From RGIG8306 sp964566025 (GTDB taxonomy: Bacteria; Bacillota; Clostridia; Lachnospirales; Lachnospiraceae): DNA of 64,000 nucleotides. The notes under the pieces are model-generated. The model was not told the DNA's origin, made no database searches, and was given only the letters and a program-made list of their open reading frames with translations. The stretch is from the NCBI GenBank assembly GCA_964566025.1, contig CAZMHF010000004.1, forward strand, positions 17,051 through 81,050. The letters are read 5' to 3'. Positions 1 to 9,440 of this stretch are shown here, one piece after another (positions within the stretch are counted from its first letter, which is position 1; every line of letters starts with the position of its first letter). The position numbers and the translations under genes are program-made.

Positions 1-15
1 ATACTCATTTAGATA

Positions 16-1776
16 TTACATTCTCTCTGGCGCTTCAAACCCAAGTAAATCTATGCCTGTTTCTAGTGTTCTCTTCGTTAATTTTAGTAATTTAATTAAA
101 CCTGCTTGACGATTACTATCTTCTTCAGACAAAATATTAGTTTCATGATAAAAATGATTGAACGCATTCGCTAATTCGAAAATAAAATTGCAAATAATAT
201 GTGGTGCATTTTCATCAAACGCATCTTTCATAATGGCATTGAATTTTGTCAAGGCAAGCATAAGTTCCTTTTCACTTGTTGTTTTTGGCTCTATAATTTT
301 TGTATCAACTTCTTCGTTATTTAACGCATATTTTTGCAAAATTGAATTAATACGAACAATCGCATATAAAATATATGGCCCTGTATTTCCGTCAAATGAA
401 ATAAAACGATCAATATCAAAAATATAGTCCTTCGTTGCTTGATTGGACAAATCCCCGTACTTAATAGCAGCAATTGCTATTTTCTCTGCAATTTCTTCGG
501 CTTTTTCTATTTTTTCATCACGATTTTCCAGAATTTTTTCATAAACGGCATCGTATACATTTTCGAGTAACTTTTCAAGCCGCAACACGCCACCATCACG
601 TGTCTTAAATGGTTTACCGTCTTTTCCGTTCATCGTACCAAAACCGACAAATTGGAATGTGTGATTCTCGCTAGCGATTTTCGTTTTAATAGCCGTTTTA
701 ATGACTTGTATAAAATGAAGCTCTTGTCTCTTGTCTACAACATACATCGTTTTATCAGGCTTATATAGCATTTCTCGTTCGATAATTGTCGCTAAATCCG
801 TCGTAGGATAAGCAAACCCTCCATCTGATTTTACAATCATGCATGGTGGAATTTCTCTTGTATCCGATTCTTCCTTGACATCAACAACCAATGCACCATC
901 ACTCACATAAGCAAATCCTTGCTTTTTTAGTTGTTCAATCATCGGCAAAATATATGGATCCGCATCACTTTCACCCTTCCAAACATCAAAACTAACATGA
1001 AGACGATCATAATTCTTTTTTAAATCTGCAACAGAAACAGCTAAAATATGCTTCCACAAAGCAATATACCCTCTTTGTCGTTGTTGCATTTTTACGGTAG
1101 CTAGTTTTGCTCGTTGTGCAAATTCTTCATCTTCTTTTGCACGCAAAGATGCAGATGGATAAATGTCTTCTAACTCTGTAATCGTAAATGGTGCTTCCTT
1201 TGGATAGTCACCATCATAATTTTCATCAAAATACACCAATTCTGGTTTGCGATTGCGTAGTTCTTCCATCACCAACCCCATTGGTTTTCCCCAATCACCT
1301 AAATGCACATCGCCTATGACTTGAACGCCAAAAAAACGATTGATACGCTTTAGACTTTCGCCAATAATAGCTGAGCGCAAGTGCCCAACATGAAGTGGCT
1401 TTGCAACATTTGCTCCACCAAAATCAATAATCACCATATTAGGTTTTTCTTTTTCGCACCCAAGCGTTTCACTTTGCGCCATCTCTTGTAGAAAATCCAC
1501 TAAAAATGCATTCGCTATTTTAATATTGATAAAACCTGGCGCAATCGCTGTTACCTCACAAAAGGCTGCATGATTTTTTAACGTCTCAACGATTTCGTTG
1601 GCAATGATAAGCGGTGCCTTTTTATACATTTTCGCACCTGCAAGAGAGCCATTGCATTGGTAATCACATAAATCAGGGCGGTTTGATAGTGTCACCTTTC
1701 CTAACTTTTCATCATAGCCACATGCCAAAAAAGCATCTGAAACAATTTCGGTAATTTGGTTTAGTATTGTCTTCAT
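16..1776 (-). CDS. argS: Arginyl-tRNA synthetase
   Basis: Cytoplasmic class I aminoacyl-tRNA synthetase that charges tRNA-Arg with arginine using ATP. The 586-residue product has the usual family length. The HIGH signature appears as HVGH at residues 129-132 (context KPLHVGHLRSA). The KMSK region is the degenerate form common in bacterial ArgRS (GKPFKTRDGG). The C-terminal third carries the DALR-type anticodon-binding domain (NTGPYILYAIVRI). The N-terminal tRNA-recognition domain is complete. It starts 15 bases after the glgA stop with an AAGGA site, so the two genes are probably co-transcribed. The C-terminus (APERM) falls inside the window, so the gene is complete. Identification is secure. 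Confidence 0.97.
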   Translation of the reverse strand: MKTILNQITEIVSDAFLACGYDEKLGKVTLSNRPDLCDYQCNGSLAGAKMYKKAPLIIANEIVETLKNHAAFCEVTAIAPGFINIKIANAFLVDFLQEMAQSETLGCEKEKPNMVIIDFGGANVAKPLHVGHLRSAIIGESLKRINRFFGVQVIGDVHLGDWGKPMGLVMEELRNRKPELVYFDENYDGDYPKEAPFTITELEDIYPSASLRAKEDEEFAQRAKLATVKMQQRQRGYIALWKHILAVSVADLKKNYDRLHVSFDVWKGESDADPYILPMIEQLKKQGFAYVSDGALVVDVKEESDTREIPPCMIVKSDGGFAYPTTDLATIIEREMLYKPDKTMYVVDKRQELHFIQVIKTAIKTKIASENHTFQFVGFGTMNGKDGKPFKTRDGGVLRLEKLLENVYDAVYEKILENRDEKIEKAEEIAEKIAIAAIKYGDLSNQATKDYIFDIDRFISFDGNTGPYILYAIVRINSILQKYALNNEEVDTKIIEPKTTSEKELMLALTKFNAIMKDAFDENAPHIICNFIFELANAFNHFYHETNILSEEDSNRQAGLIKLLKLTKRTLETGIDLLGFEAPERM

Positions 1777-1791
1777 AAATATATCGTATCC

Positions 1792-3252
1792 TTATTCGTT
1801 TGGTTTTGTTTCTAATAATTCCGTAAACAATTCTTCGTATTTTTTTGCAGAAGCTTTCCAAGAGAAATCTTTTCGCATTGCTCGCTCCATCATCTTTTTC
1901 CAATCAGCTTTTCGATTAAAATACGTTTGCTTTGCATAACGAACAATATCCGCCATCTCATGAGCATTATAGTTTGCAAAAGAGAAGCCTGTTCCGCGAT
2001 TTTTATATTCATTATATGGTTCTACCGTATCTTTTAGACCACCTGTCTCACGAACAATCGGAATCGTACCATAACGCAAGCTCATCAACTGACTTAAACC
2101 ACATGGCTCAAATAATGATGGCATCAAAAAGGCATCACTTGCAGCATAAATTTTATGCGACATCTCTTCTGAATAGAAAATATTTGCCGACACTTGATTT
2201 GGATATTTTTCTTGTAGCTTACGGAACATATCTTCAAAATGATATTCGCCTGTTCCTAACACAACAAGCTGTGTATCTTCTGTCATAATTTGATCAATCA
2301 CACATTCAATTAAGTCAAATCCTTTTTGAGCTGTAAGTCTTGAAACAATACCAATCATAAACTTGCTCTCATCAACTTCTAATCCTAATTCTTTTTGAAG
2401 TGCTAATTTATTTAGACCTTTTTTCTCATGTACTTTAGCAATGGAATACGTATTCGGAACAAATTTGTCTTTTGCAGGATTGTACTCTGTATAATCAAGA
2501 CCATTGACAATACCTACTAAGTCATTTGAGCGAGCTGTCAATAAACCATTAAGCCCTTCTCCATAAAATTCTGTTTTAATTTCTTCTGCGTAGGTCTTAC
2601 TTACCGTTGTAATAATATCGGAGTATACCAAACCGCCTTTTAGTAAATTACCATTCTCATAGCTTAGTAATTTATCATATGTAAAATAGTAATCTGATAA
2701 ACCAGTAAAGTGTTGAATCGATTTATAATGCCACTCACCCTGGAATTTCAAATTATGGATTGTCATGATTGTTTTAATTCCCATAAAGAACAAATCGCCT
2801 TGGAAGCTATCATTCAAATAAACTGGCACAAGTCCAGCTTGCCAATCGTGGCAATGAATAATATCTGGGCGGAAACCAATCAATGGCAAACATGAAAGCA
2901 CCTGTTTTGAGAAAAAGGCAAATTTCTCAATATCCTCATACATATTGTGATATGGCCATGAGCCTCCAAAATAAAATTCACTATCAATAAAATAAAATTT
3001 CACACCTTCATATACAAGTTCCTCAACCCCTACGTATTGGTTGCGATTACAAAAATCTGTATAGTAATGTGTCACATATTGCATTTGTGAGCGATATGTT
3101 TCGCTAATGCATAAATAATTCGGTAATATTACACGAACATCAAATAGTTCCTTGTCTATATACTTTGGTAAGGATCCAATAACGTCTGCCAAACCGCCAG
3201 TTTTGACAAATGGTACGCACTCAGATGCAACAAATAAAATATTCTTTTTCAT
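1792..3252 (-). CDS. glgA: Glycogen (starch) synthase, GT5 family
   Basis: Transfers glucose from ADP-glucose to the growing alpha-1,4-glucan in glycogen synthesis. The 486-residue protein has the N-terminal KTGGLADVIGSLPK loop that binds ADP-glucose and the C-terminal EPCGLSQL segment of GT-B glycogen synthases. The start is preceded by a GGGGGAG ribosome site. It lies directly upstream of argS, and the usual partners glgB, glgC, glgD and glgP are not in the window, so the gene has been separated from a glycogen operon. About 90 bases separate it from recN; no terminator is evident there. Confidence 0.96.
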   Translation of the reverse strand: MKKNILFVASECVPFVKTGGLADVIGSLPKYIDKELFDVRVILPNYLCISETYRSQMQYVTHYYTDFCNRNQYVGVEELVYEGVKFYFIDSEFYFGGSWPYHNMYEDIEKFAFFSKQVLSCLPLIGFRPDIIHCHDWQAGLVPVYLNDSFQGDLFFMGIKTIMTIHNLKFQGEWHYKSIQHFTGLSDYYFTYDKLLSYENGNLLKGGLVYSDIITTVSKTYAEEIKTEFYGEGLNGLLTARSNDLVGIVNGLDYTEYNPAKDKFVPNTYSIAKVHEKKGLNKLALQKELGLEVDESKFMIGIVSRLTAQKGFDLIECVIDQIMTEDTQLVVLGTGEYHFEDMFRKLQEKYPNQVSANIFYSEEMSHKIYAASDAFLMPSLFEPCGLSQLMSLRYGTIPIVRETGGLKDTVEPYNEYKNRGTGFSFANYNAHEMADIVRYAKQTYFNRKADWKKMMERAMRKDFSWKASAKKYEELFTELLETKPNE

Positions 3253-3344
3253 ACGTTCTCCCCCTTATACTTGCATTTACTTTAACAATATTAGAATAGC
3301 ACATTTCCATATCCATGTCCATTCTTTGTCATTCACAAACCGTC

Positions 3345-5012
3345 TTACTGCCCTTCTTTAAAAGCAAATGCCATCTTTTTCATCTCTTTTGCATTTTCAT
3401 AAGCTAAATCACCAATGGATACACCACCTAACAAACGCGCAATTTCGATAATTTCTTCCTCTGACGAAAGCTTTTTTAGTTCTGTTTTTGTCACTTCATC
3501 TTCTTGTTTATCAATTAGATAATGTGCGTCTGCCATTGATACAATTTGTGGAAGATGTGATATACAAATAATCTGATGAAACTTTGCAATGCTACTAATA
3601 TTCTCGGCCACTTTTTGCGCTGTTCGACCACTAATACCTGTATCAATTTCATCAAAAATTAATGTAGGGGTTTGGTCAACGCTTGCCAATACACTTTTAA
3701 TGGCAAGCATAATGCGTGATAATTCACCACCACTTGCTACATTGGCAATGTCATTTGGTGCTTCGCCTTTATTTAGCGAAATCATAAAGCGTATATCATC
3801 AAAACCACTGCGTTGTAGTTCTTCTTTTTTTGTGACACACACTTCAAATTCAACATGTAAAAAATTAAGTTCACTTAATGCTTTTTTAATTTCATTGCTA
3901 AGAACACTTGCATATTTTTTTCGCTCATCATGCATTTTTTTTGCTAAGATTGTCGCGCTTTCATATAGTGTATTCTTTTGAACAATTAATCGTTCCAAAT
4001 TCTCTTCATATTCTATCAATTCTTTTTTTCGATTTTTACTGTTTTCTAAGTATTTTATAATTAAGTCGTACGATTGACCATATTTCCGTTTAATATCATG
4101 AAGTAAATCCAATCGACTTTGTATGTTGAAAATCGTTTGTTCATCTATATCGATTGAGTGAATATAGCGCTCCGAATCTCTCAAAACTTCATTAATCGTA
4201 TCTTCTAATATATATAACTGCTTTGCATTATTTTCGATTTGATCATCATATTCACGAATGGAGTCAATAGCTTTTATTGCACTACCAATTTTCTCAGCTG
4301 CTAGTTCAAGGCATTCATTCATTTTTTCGCTTTGCTCCATAATGATTTTAGAATGACTAAGCATCTTAAATTGCTCCATCAACAGGCCTTCTTCATTTTC
4401 AAGAATATTCGCTTCTTCAATTTCTTCTATCTCATAGTCTAAAAATGATAATTCTCGTAAACGCTCGTCTTCATTAAGCGTAAATTTCTCTAATTCTTTT
4501 TGTGTCTTTATGTAATTCTCATATGTCTCTTGAAATGATTCTTTTAAATCGGTGATATCTTGTTTTGCATATTCATCTAAGATCATCAAAGAAAACTGCG
4601 GACGCATCAAGCTTTGTTGCTCATTTTGCCCATGAATATTAATCAAATAAGCCGCTATTTCTTTGACTTTTTGTTGCGTTATCGTAAAACCATTTACCCG
4701 ATAAATGCTTTTATTTGTTGTTATTTTTCGAGAAATAAGAAGCTCATTATCAACAACCTCTATGCCTTCTTTCGAGAGAAGTTCTAAAAGTTCTATGGAT
4801 TCAACAATAAAAAGAAGTTCAATCAATGCAAACTCCGCATTTTTGCGAATCACACTAGAAGAAACTCTCCCACCTAATGCTGCATTAATAGAACCGATCA
4901 CGATGGATTTTCCAGCGCCTGTTTCACCAGATAGAACATTGAACCCATTCGAAAAATTCACATCAAATTCATCAATTAAAATATAGTTTTTAACATGGAG
5001 ACTTTGTAACAT
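3345..5012 (-). CDS. recN: DNA repair protein RecN
   Basis: SMC-like ATPase that acts early in double-strand break repair. The 555-residue product has an N-terminal Walker A motif (GETGAGKS, near residue 32), a central coiled-coil-forming region rich in Glu, Lys and Leu (about 150-370), and a C-terminal ABC-type signature and Walker B (LIFDEIDTGISGRTAQKV). It is the last gene of the order nadK-argR-recN, standard in Clostridia, with only 17 bases between the argR stop and the recN start. Length and motifs are complete. Confidence 0.96.
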   Translation of the reverse strand: MLQSLHVKNYILIDEFDVNFSNGFNVLSGETGAGKSIVIGSINAALGGRVSSSVIRKNAEFALIELLFIVESIELLELLSKEGIEVVDNELLISRKITTNKSIYRVNGFTITQQKVKEIAAYLINIHGQNEQQSLMRPQFSLMILDEYAKQDITDLKESFQETYENYIKTQKELEKFTLNEDERLRELSFLDYEIEEIEEANILENEEGLLMEQFKMLSHSKIIMEQSEKMNECLELAAEKIGSAIKAIDSIREYDDQIENNAKQLYILEDTINEVLRDSERYIHSIDIDEQTIFNIQSRLDLLHDIKRKYGQSYDLIIKYLENSKNRKKELIEYEENLERLIVQKNTLYESATILAKKMHDERKKYASVLSNEIKKALSELNFLHVEFEVCVTKKEELQRSGFDDIRFMISLNKGEAPNDIANVASGGELSRIMLAIKSVLASVDQTPTLIFDEIDTGISGRTAQKVAENISSIAKFHQIICISHLPQIVSMADAHYLIDKQEDEVTKTELKKLSSEEEIIEIARLLGGVSIGDLAYENAKEMKKMAFAFKEGQ

Positions 5013-5029
5013 CGCTTCCCTCTCGCTCT

Positions 5030-5482
5030 TTAAGCATCTATTAGTTTCTTAAGCTTTTCAATCACAATAATGGTATCTTCGACCGTTCGCACAGCGCACA
5101 TAATCGTATCATCACCAGCAACATTTCCCACAATTTCCTCAAAATGCATCGAGTCAAGCGCTGCAGCAACTGCCATCGCCATGCCAGAAACCGTCTTAAT
5201 CACTAAAATATTTTGCGCCATATCCATCGAAACAAATCCATCACGTAATACGCGAACAAAACGCGTGTTATCTTGCTCCTCTTTTATCGCTAATAGAACA
5301 TATCGTTGGCGTACACCATCAACCATCGCCTTTACTAAATGTAGTTCGCGAATATCGCGTGAAACGGTTGCTTGTGTAACACGATATCCTTCTTCCTGTA
5401 AACGAGATGCTAATTCCTCCTGTGTTTCAATTGAATGTTCATTAATTAGTTCAATAATACGTTGATGTCGATTCGACTTCAT
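5030..5482 (-). CDS. argR: Arginine repressor ArgR/AhrC
   Basis: Arginine-responsive transcription regulator of 150 residues. The N-terminal winged helix contains the typical recognition segment TVSRDIRELHLVK (about 37-50). The C-terminal oligomerisation and arginine-binding domain contains the GNVAGDDTIMCAVR motif, whose paired aspartates contact arginine in the family. It sits between nadK and recN as in many Firmicutes. The regulator probably acts on arginine genes elsewhere; no ArgR box was identified in this operon. Confidence 0.96.
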   Translation of the reverse strand: MKSNRHQRIIELINEHSIETQEELASRLQEEGYRVTQATVSRDIRELHLVKAMVDGVRQRYVLLAIKEEQDNTRFVRVLRDGFVSMDMAQNILVIKTVSGMAMAVAAALDSMHFEEIVGNVAGDDTIMCAVRTVEDTIIVIEKLKKLIDA

Positions 5483-5502
5483 ACTTCTCCCCTTTTTAGA
5501 TC

Positions 5503-6348
5503 TTATGATAATTTATTTCGTAATAATTCAAGAAAGCTTTCTTTTGAAAACTTAATAAACGATATTTCAAATGGTGCTTTTGTGATGCGCACACGATCAT
5601 TCATATGCAAATCCTCAAAGACTTCGCCGTCGAAGGTAACATTGCTTTTATCAATATCATTTTTTCGATCTCGAAGTTCTATTTCGATAATATCACTATC
5701 TTTTAGAATAACACTTCTAACATTTAAAGAATGTGGACAAATCGGAGTCATAATCATCAAATTGGCATCTGGCATCGCTAGTGGTCCTCCTGCCGATAAA
5801 TTATAGGCAGTAGATCCCGTTGGCGTTGATAAAATAAGTCCGTCTGCCTTGTACTGGCAAAGAAGATTTTGATTAACATTCACCTCGTATTCGATTACAT
5901 GAATGGATCCACCTCTTGCAATAACAATATCATTGATTGCATAATCTCTATGAATCATCTCTCCATCACGTATAATTTGTCCCTCAATCATCATGCGTTT
6001 TTCCAATGTAAAACGATCCGCTAGTAAATTCTCAAGTGCTTCTTCTAATGATTGATAATCCACTTCTGTCAAAAATCCTAGTGTGCCTAGATTGACACCT
6101 AAAATCGGAATATTTAGTTGACGCAAATCACGACTTGCTCGAATCAGTGTACCATCACCGCCTAAAACAATAACGCACTCTATATTCTCAGGCAAGGCTT
6201 TTGCGTCTGTATAGCGAATTTTGGGAGCATGACAAACCTGACAAACATAACAAAAAGCATCTCTTGCTTCTAAGAAATTCTTAATATAGTTTGTCATCTC
6301 AAGATCAATGTCTTTTGATTGATTTGGAATGATACAAAACCTCTTCAT
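5503..6348 (-). CDS. nadK: NAD kinase
   Basis: Phosphorylates NAD to NADP. The 281-residue protein carries the family GGDGT motif (VLGGDGTLIRASR, about 62-74), NLGTLGFLTE, and the conserved TPTGSTAYNLSAGGP loop. It is the first gene of the nadK-argR-recN unit, with a promoter 30-60 bases upstream. In many Clostridia a tlyA methyltransferase gene lies between dxs and nadK; here the gap is only 80 bases and no tlyA is present. Confidence 0.96.
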   Translation of the reverse strand: MKRFCIIPNQSKDIDLEMTNYIKNFLEARDAFCYVCQVCHAPKIRYTDAKALPENIECVIVLGGDGTLIRASRDLRQLNIPILGVNLGTLGFLTEVDYQSLEEALENLLADRFTLEKRMMIEGQIIRDGEMIHRDYAINDIVIARGGSIHVIEYEVNVNQNLLCQYKADGLILSTPTGSTAYNLSAGGPLAMPDANLMIMTPICPHSLNVRSVILKDSDIIEIELRDRKNDIDKSNVTFDGEVFEDLHMNDRVRITKAPFEISFIKFSKESFLELLRNKLS

Positions 6349-6377
6349 TCGCTTGCTCCTTTCGCGTTTCTAATATC

Positions 6378-6407
6378 ATCATATCTTTTTTATTTGACTT
6401 TTGTCAA
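6378..6407 (-). promoter_or_regulatory. Promoter of nadK-argR-recN
   Basis: On the minus strand TTGACA (complement of 6402-6407) and TATGAT (complement of 6378-6383) are separated by 18 bases. The start of transcription would fall about 25 bases upstream of the nadK ATG, next to a GAAAGGAG ribosome site. This makes nadK-argR-recN independently transcribed from the dxs operon. Confidence 0.7.
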
Positions 6408-6428
6408 TGAATTTTGGCAATAATCTTA

Positions 6429-8300
6429 TTAATTCTCCAAAATACTCTTTGCAATTTGACTAGATGTCAAGCCCAACTGCACTAACAATTCATGCTTCGT
6501 TCCTTGTTCAATATAATCATCTGGTAGCGTAAATGCATGAAACAGTCCCTTAAAATGCTCTTGCAATAATAATACGGCTATTTTTTCGCCTAAACTACCA
6601 TGAACAACATTTTCTTCTAATATATATATTTGCTCATATTTTTTTGAGGCTGCACATATAAATTCTTCATCAAATGGCTTGGCAAAACGCAAATTTGCTA
6701 CGTCAGCAGTTATTCCACTTTCCTCAAGTATATCGGCTATCTTTAATGATCGTTGTACCATAGAACCTAATCCCATCAATAGGATTTTCCCTTGCGCTTC
6801 TTTGACCATAACAGCCTTTCCATATTCAAATCCTGGGCAAATTTCTTCTATATCATATGTTGTACAGCTTCTTGGATAACGTATCGCTACTGGTTTTTCA
6901 AGTGCATATGCAAATTCAAATGCTTTTTCTAATTCGCGGCCACTTGACGGCGCCATAATGGTAATATGGGGAATAGTCGATAGAAAAGAAATGTCAAAAA
7001 TCCCTTGATGTGTCTCTCCATCTGCGCCAACTAATCCTGCACGATCAATAGCAAATATGACCGGGAGTTTTTGCAAGCACACATCATGTAAAATCTGATC
7101 ATACGCTCTTTGTAAAAAAGACGAATAAATCGCCACGACTGGTCTTATTTTATTGGCTGCTAACCCCGCAGCAAACGTTACCGCATGTTCTTCTGCGATA
7201 CCCACATCAAAAAATCGTTTGGGAAAACGTTCGGCAAAATCATGTAAACCAGTTCCTTCTTTCATGGCAGCTGTTATGGCAACCACATCAGGATGTTTTT
7301 TTGCCATTTTACACATTGTCTCACCAAAGACTTCTGTATACGTTTTTTTATTTAATGCCAAAGCAGCTTGATTTTGATCAATTCGCTCGCCTGTTTCAAT
7401 ATCAAATGGTTCAATTCCATGATATTTTGCTGGATTTTTCTCAGCCAATGAATAGCCACGACCTTTTTTTGTAATAACGTGTACAACCACTGCCCCTTTT
7501 ACTTTTTTCGCATCATAAAATACACGGCGCAACTGCTCAATATTATGGCCGTTAACAGGCCCTAAATAGGTAATTCCCATTTCCTCAAAAAACATATCAT
7601 GAACAAAAAGCTGTTTAACACTACTTTTAAAGGAACTAATCGCATTTTCTACGGGTTGTCCCACTACAGGTACCTTTTGTAATCCACTACTAACATTTGT
7701 TTTTAAATCTTTATAGTATCGAGAGGTTCTCAAATTCCGAAGAAAGTTATTCATACCTCCCACATTTTCAGAAATCGACATACGATTATCGTTTAAAACA
7801 ATAATAAAATTCGTATTCAAATCTCCCGCATTATTCAATGCCTCGTAAGCCATTCCGCCAGTTAGTGAACCATCACCAATCACCGAAACAACATGAGCAT
7901 CTTCATTTTTAAAATCTCTTGCACGCGCCATACCTAAGCCAGCAGAAATGGCTGTGGAACTATGCCCAGTATTAAAGACATCACAATCGCTTTCACTTGT
8001 TTTTGGGAAACCACTTAAGCCCTTGTAATTGCGAAGCGTGTTAAATTGTTCTTTTCGTCCGGTTAATAATTTGTGCGTATAGGCTTGGTGTCCTACATCC
8101 CAAATAATCTTATCTTTTGGAAGTTCAAAAGACAAATGTAATGCCATCGTCAATTCAACAACGCCTAAATTTGACGCCAAATGACCACCCGTTTGACTAA
8201 TTGACTCAATTAGAAACTCACGGATTTCTTTTGCAAGCGTTTCATGATAGCGCTTATTAATTTTTTTTATGTCATTTGCCTTTTTAATTTGTTCTAACAT
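6429..8300 (-). CDS. dxs: 1-deoxy-D-xylulose-5-phosphate synthase
   Basis: Thiamine-diphosphate enzyme that condenses pyruvate and glyceraldehyde 3-phosphate, the first step of the MEP isoprenoid pathway. The 623-residue product has the transketolase layout: N-terminal cofactor motif GDGSLTGGMAYEALNNAG, HQAYTHK and GHSSTAISAGLGMA near the active site, then the pyrimidine-binding domain (AEEHAVTFAAGLA, YSSFLQRAYDQI) and the C-terminal domain. It is the last gene of an operon running from asp23 at 11517 and follows ispA by 14 bases. Confidence 0.97.
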   Translation of the reverse strand: MLEQIKKANDIKKINKRYHETLAKEIREFLIESISQTGGHLASNLGVVELTMALHLSFELPKDKIIWDVGHQAYTHKLLTGRKEQFNTLRNYKGLSGFPKTSESDCDVFNTGHSSTAISAGLGMARARDFKNEDAHVVSVIGDGSLTGGMAYEALNNAGDLNTNFIIVLNDNRMSISENVGGMNNFLRNLRTSRYYKDLKTNVSSGLQKVPVVGQPVENAISSFKSSVKQLFVHDMFFEEMGITYLGPVNGHNIEQLRRVFYDAKKVKGAVVVHVITKKGRGYSLAEKNPAKYHGIEPFDIETGERIDQNQAALALNKKTYTEVFGETMCKMAKKHPDVVAITAAMKEGTGLHDFAERFPKRFFDVGIAEEHAVTFAAGLAANKIRPVVAIYSSFLQRAYDQILHDVCLQKLPVIFAIDRAGLVGADGETHQGIFDISFLSTIPHITIMAPSSGRELEKAFEFAYALEKPVAIRYPRSCTTYDIEEICPGFEYGKAVMVKEAQGKILLMGLGSMVQRSLKIADILEESGITADVANLRFAKPFDEEFICAASKKYEQIYILEENVVHGSLGEKIAVLLLQEHFKGLFHAFTLPDDYIEQGTKHELLVQLGLTSSQIAKSILEN

Positions 8301-8314
8301 TATATTCTCACCTA

Positions 8315-9235
8315 TTACTTTGTTCTTCCTATTAAAGAGTGTATTAAGGTAACCATAAATTCTTTATCACCAGGCAATGTATCCAATAATGAAACGGCTT
8401 CCTTGGATAATTGTTCAATCTGCTCTTTAGCCTTTTCTATTCCAAACAAAGAAACATACGTTGTCTTATGATTTCTCTCATCGGAATTTATTGGCTTTCC
8501 AAGCTCACTCTCAGTCGCTGTAATATCTAAAATATCATCTTGTATTTGAAATGCGAATCCAACCTTTTTAGCGATTAACTCTAATTGAGCTACTTGCTCC
8601 TTGCTGGCTCCTGCAATAATCCCGCCAATCATAAAGGACGCTTCTAGCAATGCACCCGTTTTTAGTCGATATATAAAATCCAGCTCTTCTTCTGTAATTG
8701 CTCGATTGGTGAGCGACACATCTAGTGCTTGACCACCCATCATCCCAAATATGCCTGCCTTATGCGCAAGTACTTTCATTGCATTAATTACAAAACATTG
8801 ATTTTCTTCATTAGCCGCATCAAAGCTTTTTAAGGCTGTTTCAAATGCATAATTTAGTATAGCATCTCCAATTAAAACGCCTTTTCCCTCACCATATTTA
8901 TACCATGTTGAATCCATACCATGGCGCATAGTATCATTGTCCATACAAGGTAAATCATCATGTACAAGACTATAATTATGAATATATTCAATGCTTGCCA
9001 AAAACGGCATCAACATTTCATAATTTTTTTCGTTATTAAATAGACGGAATGCTTCTAGCATAAATACAGGACGCAAACGCTTGCCTCCTGACAATAATGC
9101 ATAGGACATTCCCTCGACAATTTCTTCTTGTAAGGTTATTTGGTCTCCCATTTTCGTATGCTGTGGCAAATAAGCCTCGCAACAAGCAATGACTTGTTCT
9201 TGATTTTTCTCAAGTTGTCTCTGAAAGTTCACCAT
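8315..9235 (-). CDS. ispA: Polyprenyl (farnesyl/geranyl) diphosphate synthase
   Basis: Trans-isoprenyl diphosphate synthase that elongates isopentenyl and dimethylallyl diphosphates into C15 or longer chains. It has both aspartate-rich motifs: the first as DDLPCMDND (about residue 92) and the second as DDILD, plus GGKRLRP near the N-terminus. The ATG at 9235 (MVNFQRQLEK) is preferred, with GGGGA about five bases upstream; an in-frame GTG at 9247 would extend it by four residues. The 5' end overlaps xseB by 26 bases, so translation is probably coupled. Chain length cannot be decided from sequence alone. Confidence 0.93.
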   Translation of the reverse strand: MVNFQRQLEKNQEQVIACCEAYLPQHTKMGDQITLQEEIVEGMSYALLSGGKRLRPVFMLEAFRLFNNEKNYEMLMPFLASIEYIHNYSLVHDDLPCMDNDTMRHGMDSTWYKYGEGKGVLIGDAILNYAFETALKSFDAANEENQCFVINAMKVLAHKAGIFGMMGGQALDVSLTNRAITEEELDFIYRLKTGALLEASFMIGGIIAGASKEQVAQLELIAKKVGFAFQIQDDILDITATESELGKPINSDERNHKTTYVSLFGIEKAKEQIEQLSKEAVSLLDTLPGDKEFMVTLIHSLIGRTK

Positions 9236-9440
9236 CAATTTCCCCACTTTCCGAAATTATTTTGATTTTTTCACTAACATTCTTGATTTTTGCATTGCAT
9301 TCACTTGCTAGTTTCATCGCCTTTTCATATAGTAAAAAAGACTCTTCAATCGTTGATTCCGACGCGTTAATTTGTTCTGTCAAACTTTCAATTTCTAAAA
9401 GCATTTCTTCAATTGTCTTAGCTTTTAAATCATTTTTCAT
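9210..9440 (-). CDS. xseB: Exodeoxyribonuclease VII small subunit
   Basis: Small helical subunit that binds XseA to form exonuclease VII, which degrades single-stranded DNA. The 76-residue protein shows the family pattern (TIEEMLLEIESLTEQINASESTIEESFLLYEKAMKLASECNAKI), two predicted helices separated by a short turn. It overlaps xseA by 11 bases upstream and ispA downstream, the standard arrangement in Clostridia. Confidence 0.94.
   Translation of the reverse strand: MKNDLKAKTIEEMLLEIESLTEQINASESTIEESFLLYEKAMKLASECNAKIKNVSEKIKIISESGEIDGELSETT

Noticed and set aside
6349..6428. Missing tlyA between dxs and nadK
   Set aside because: Absence of a gene that is common but not universal at this position; the gene may lie elsewhere, so it is not a strong observation.
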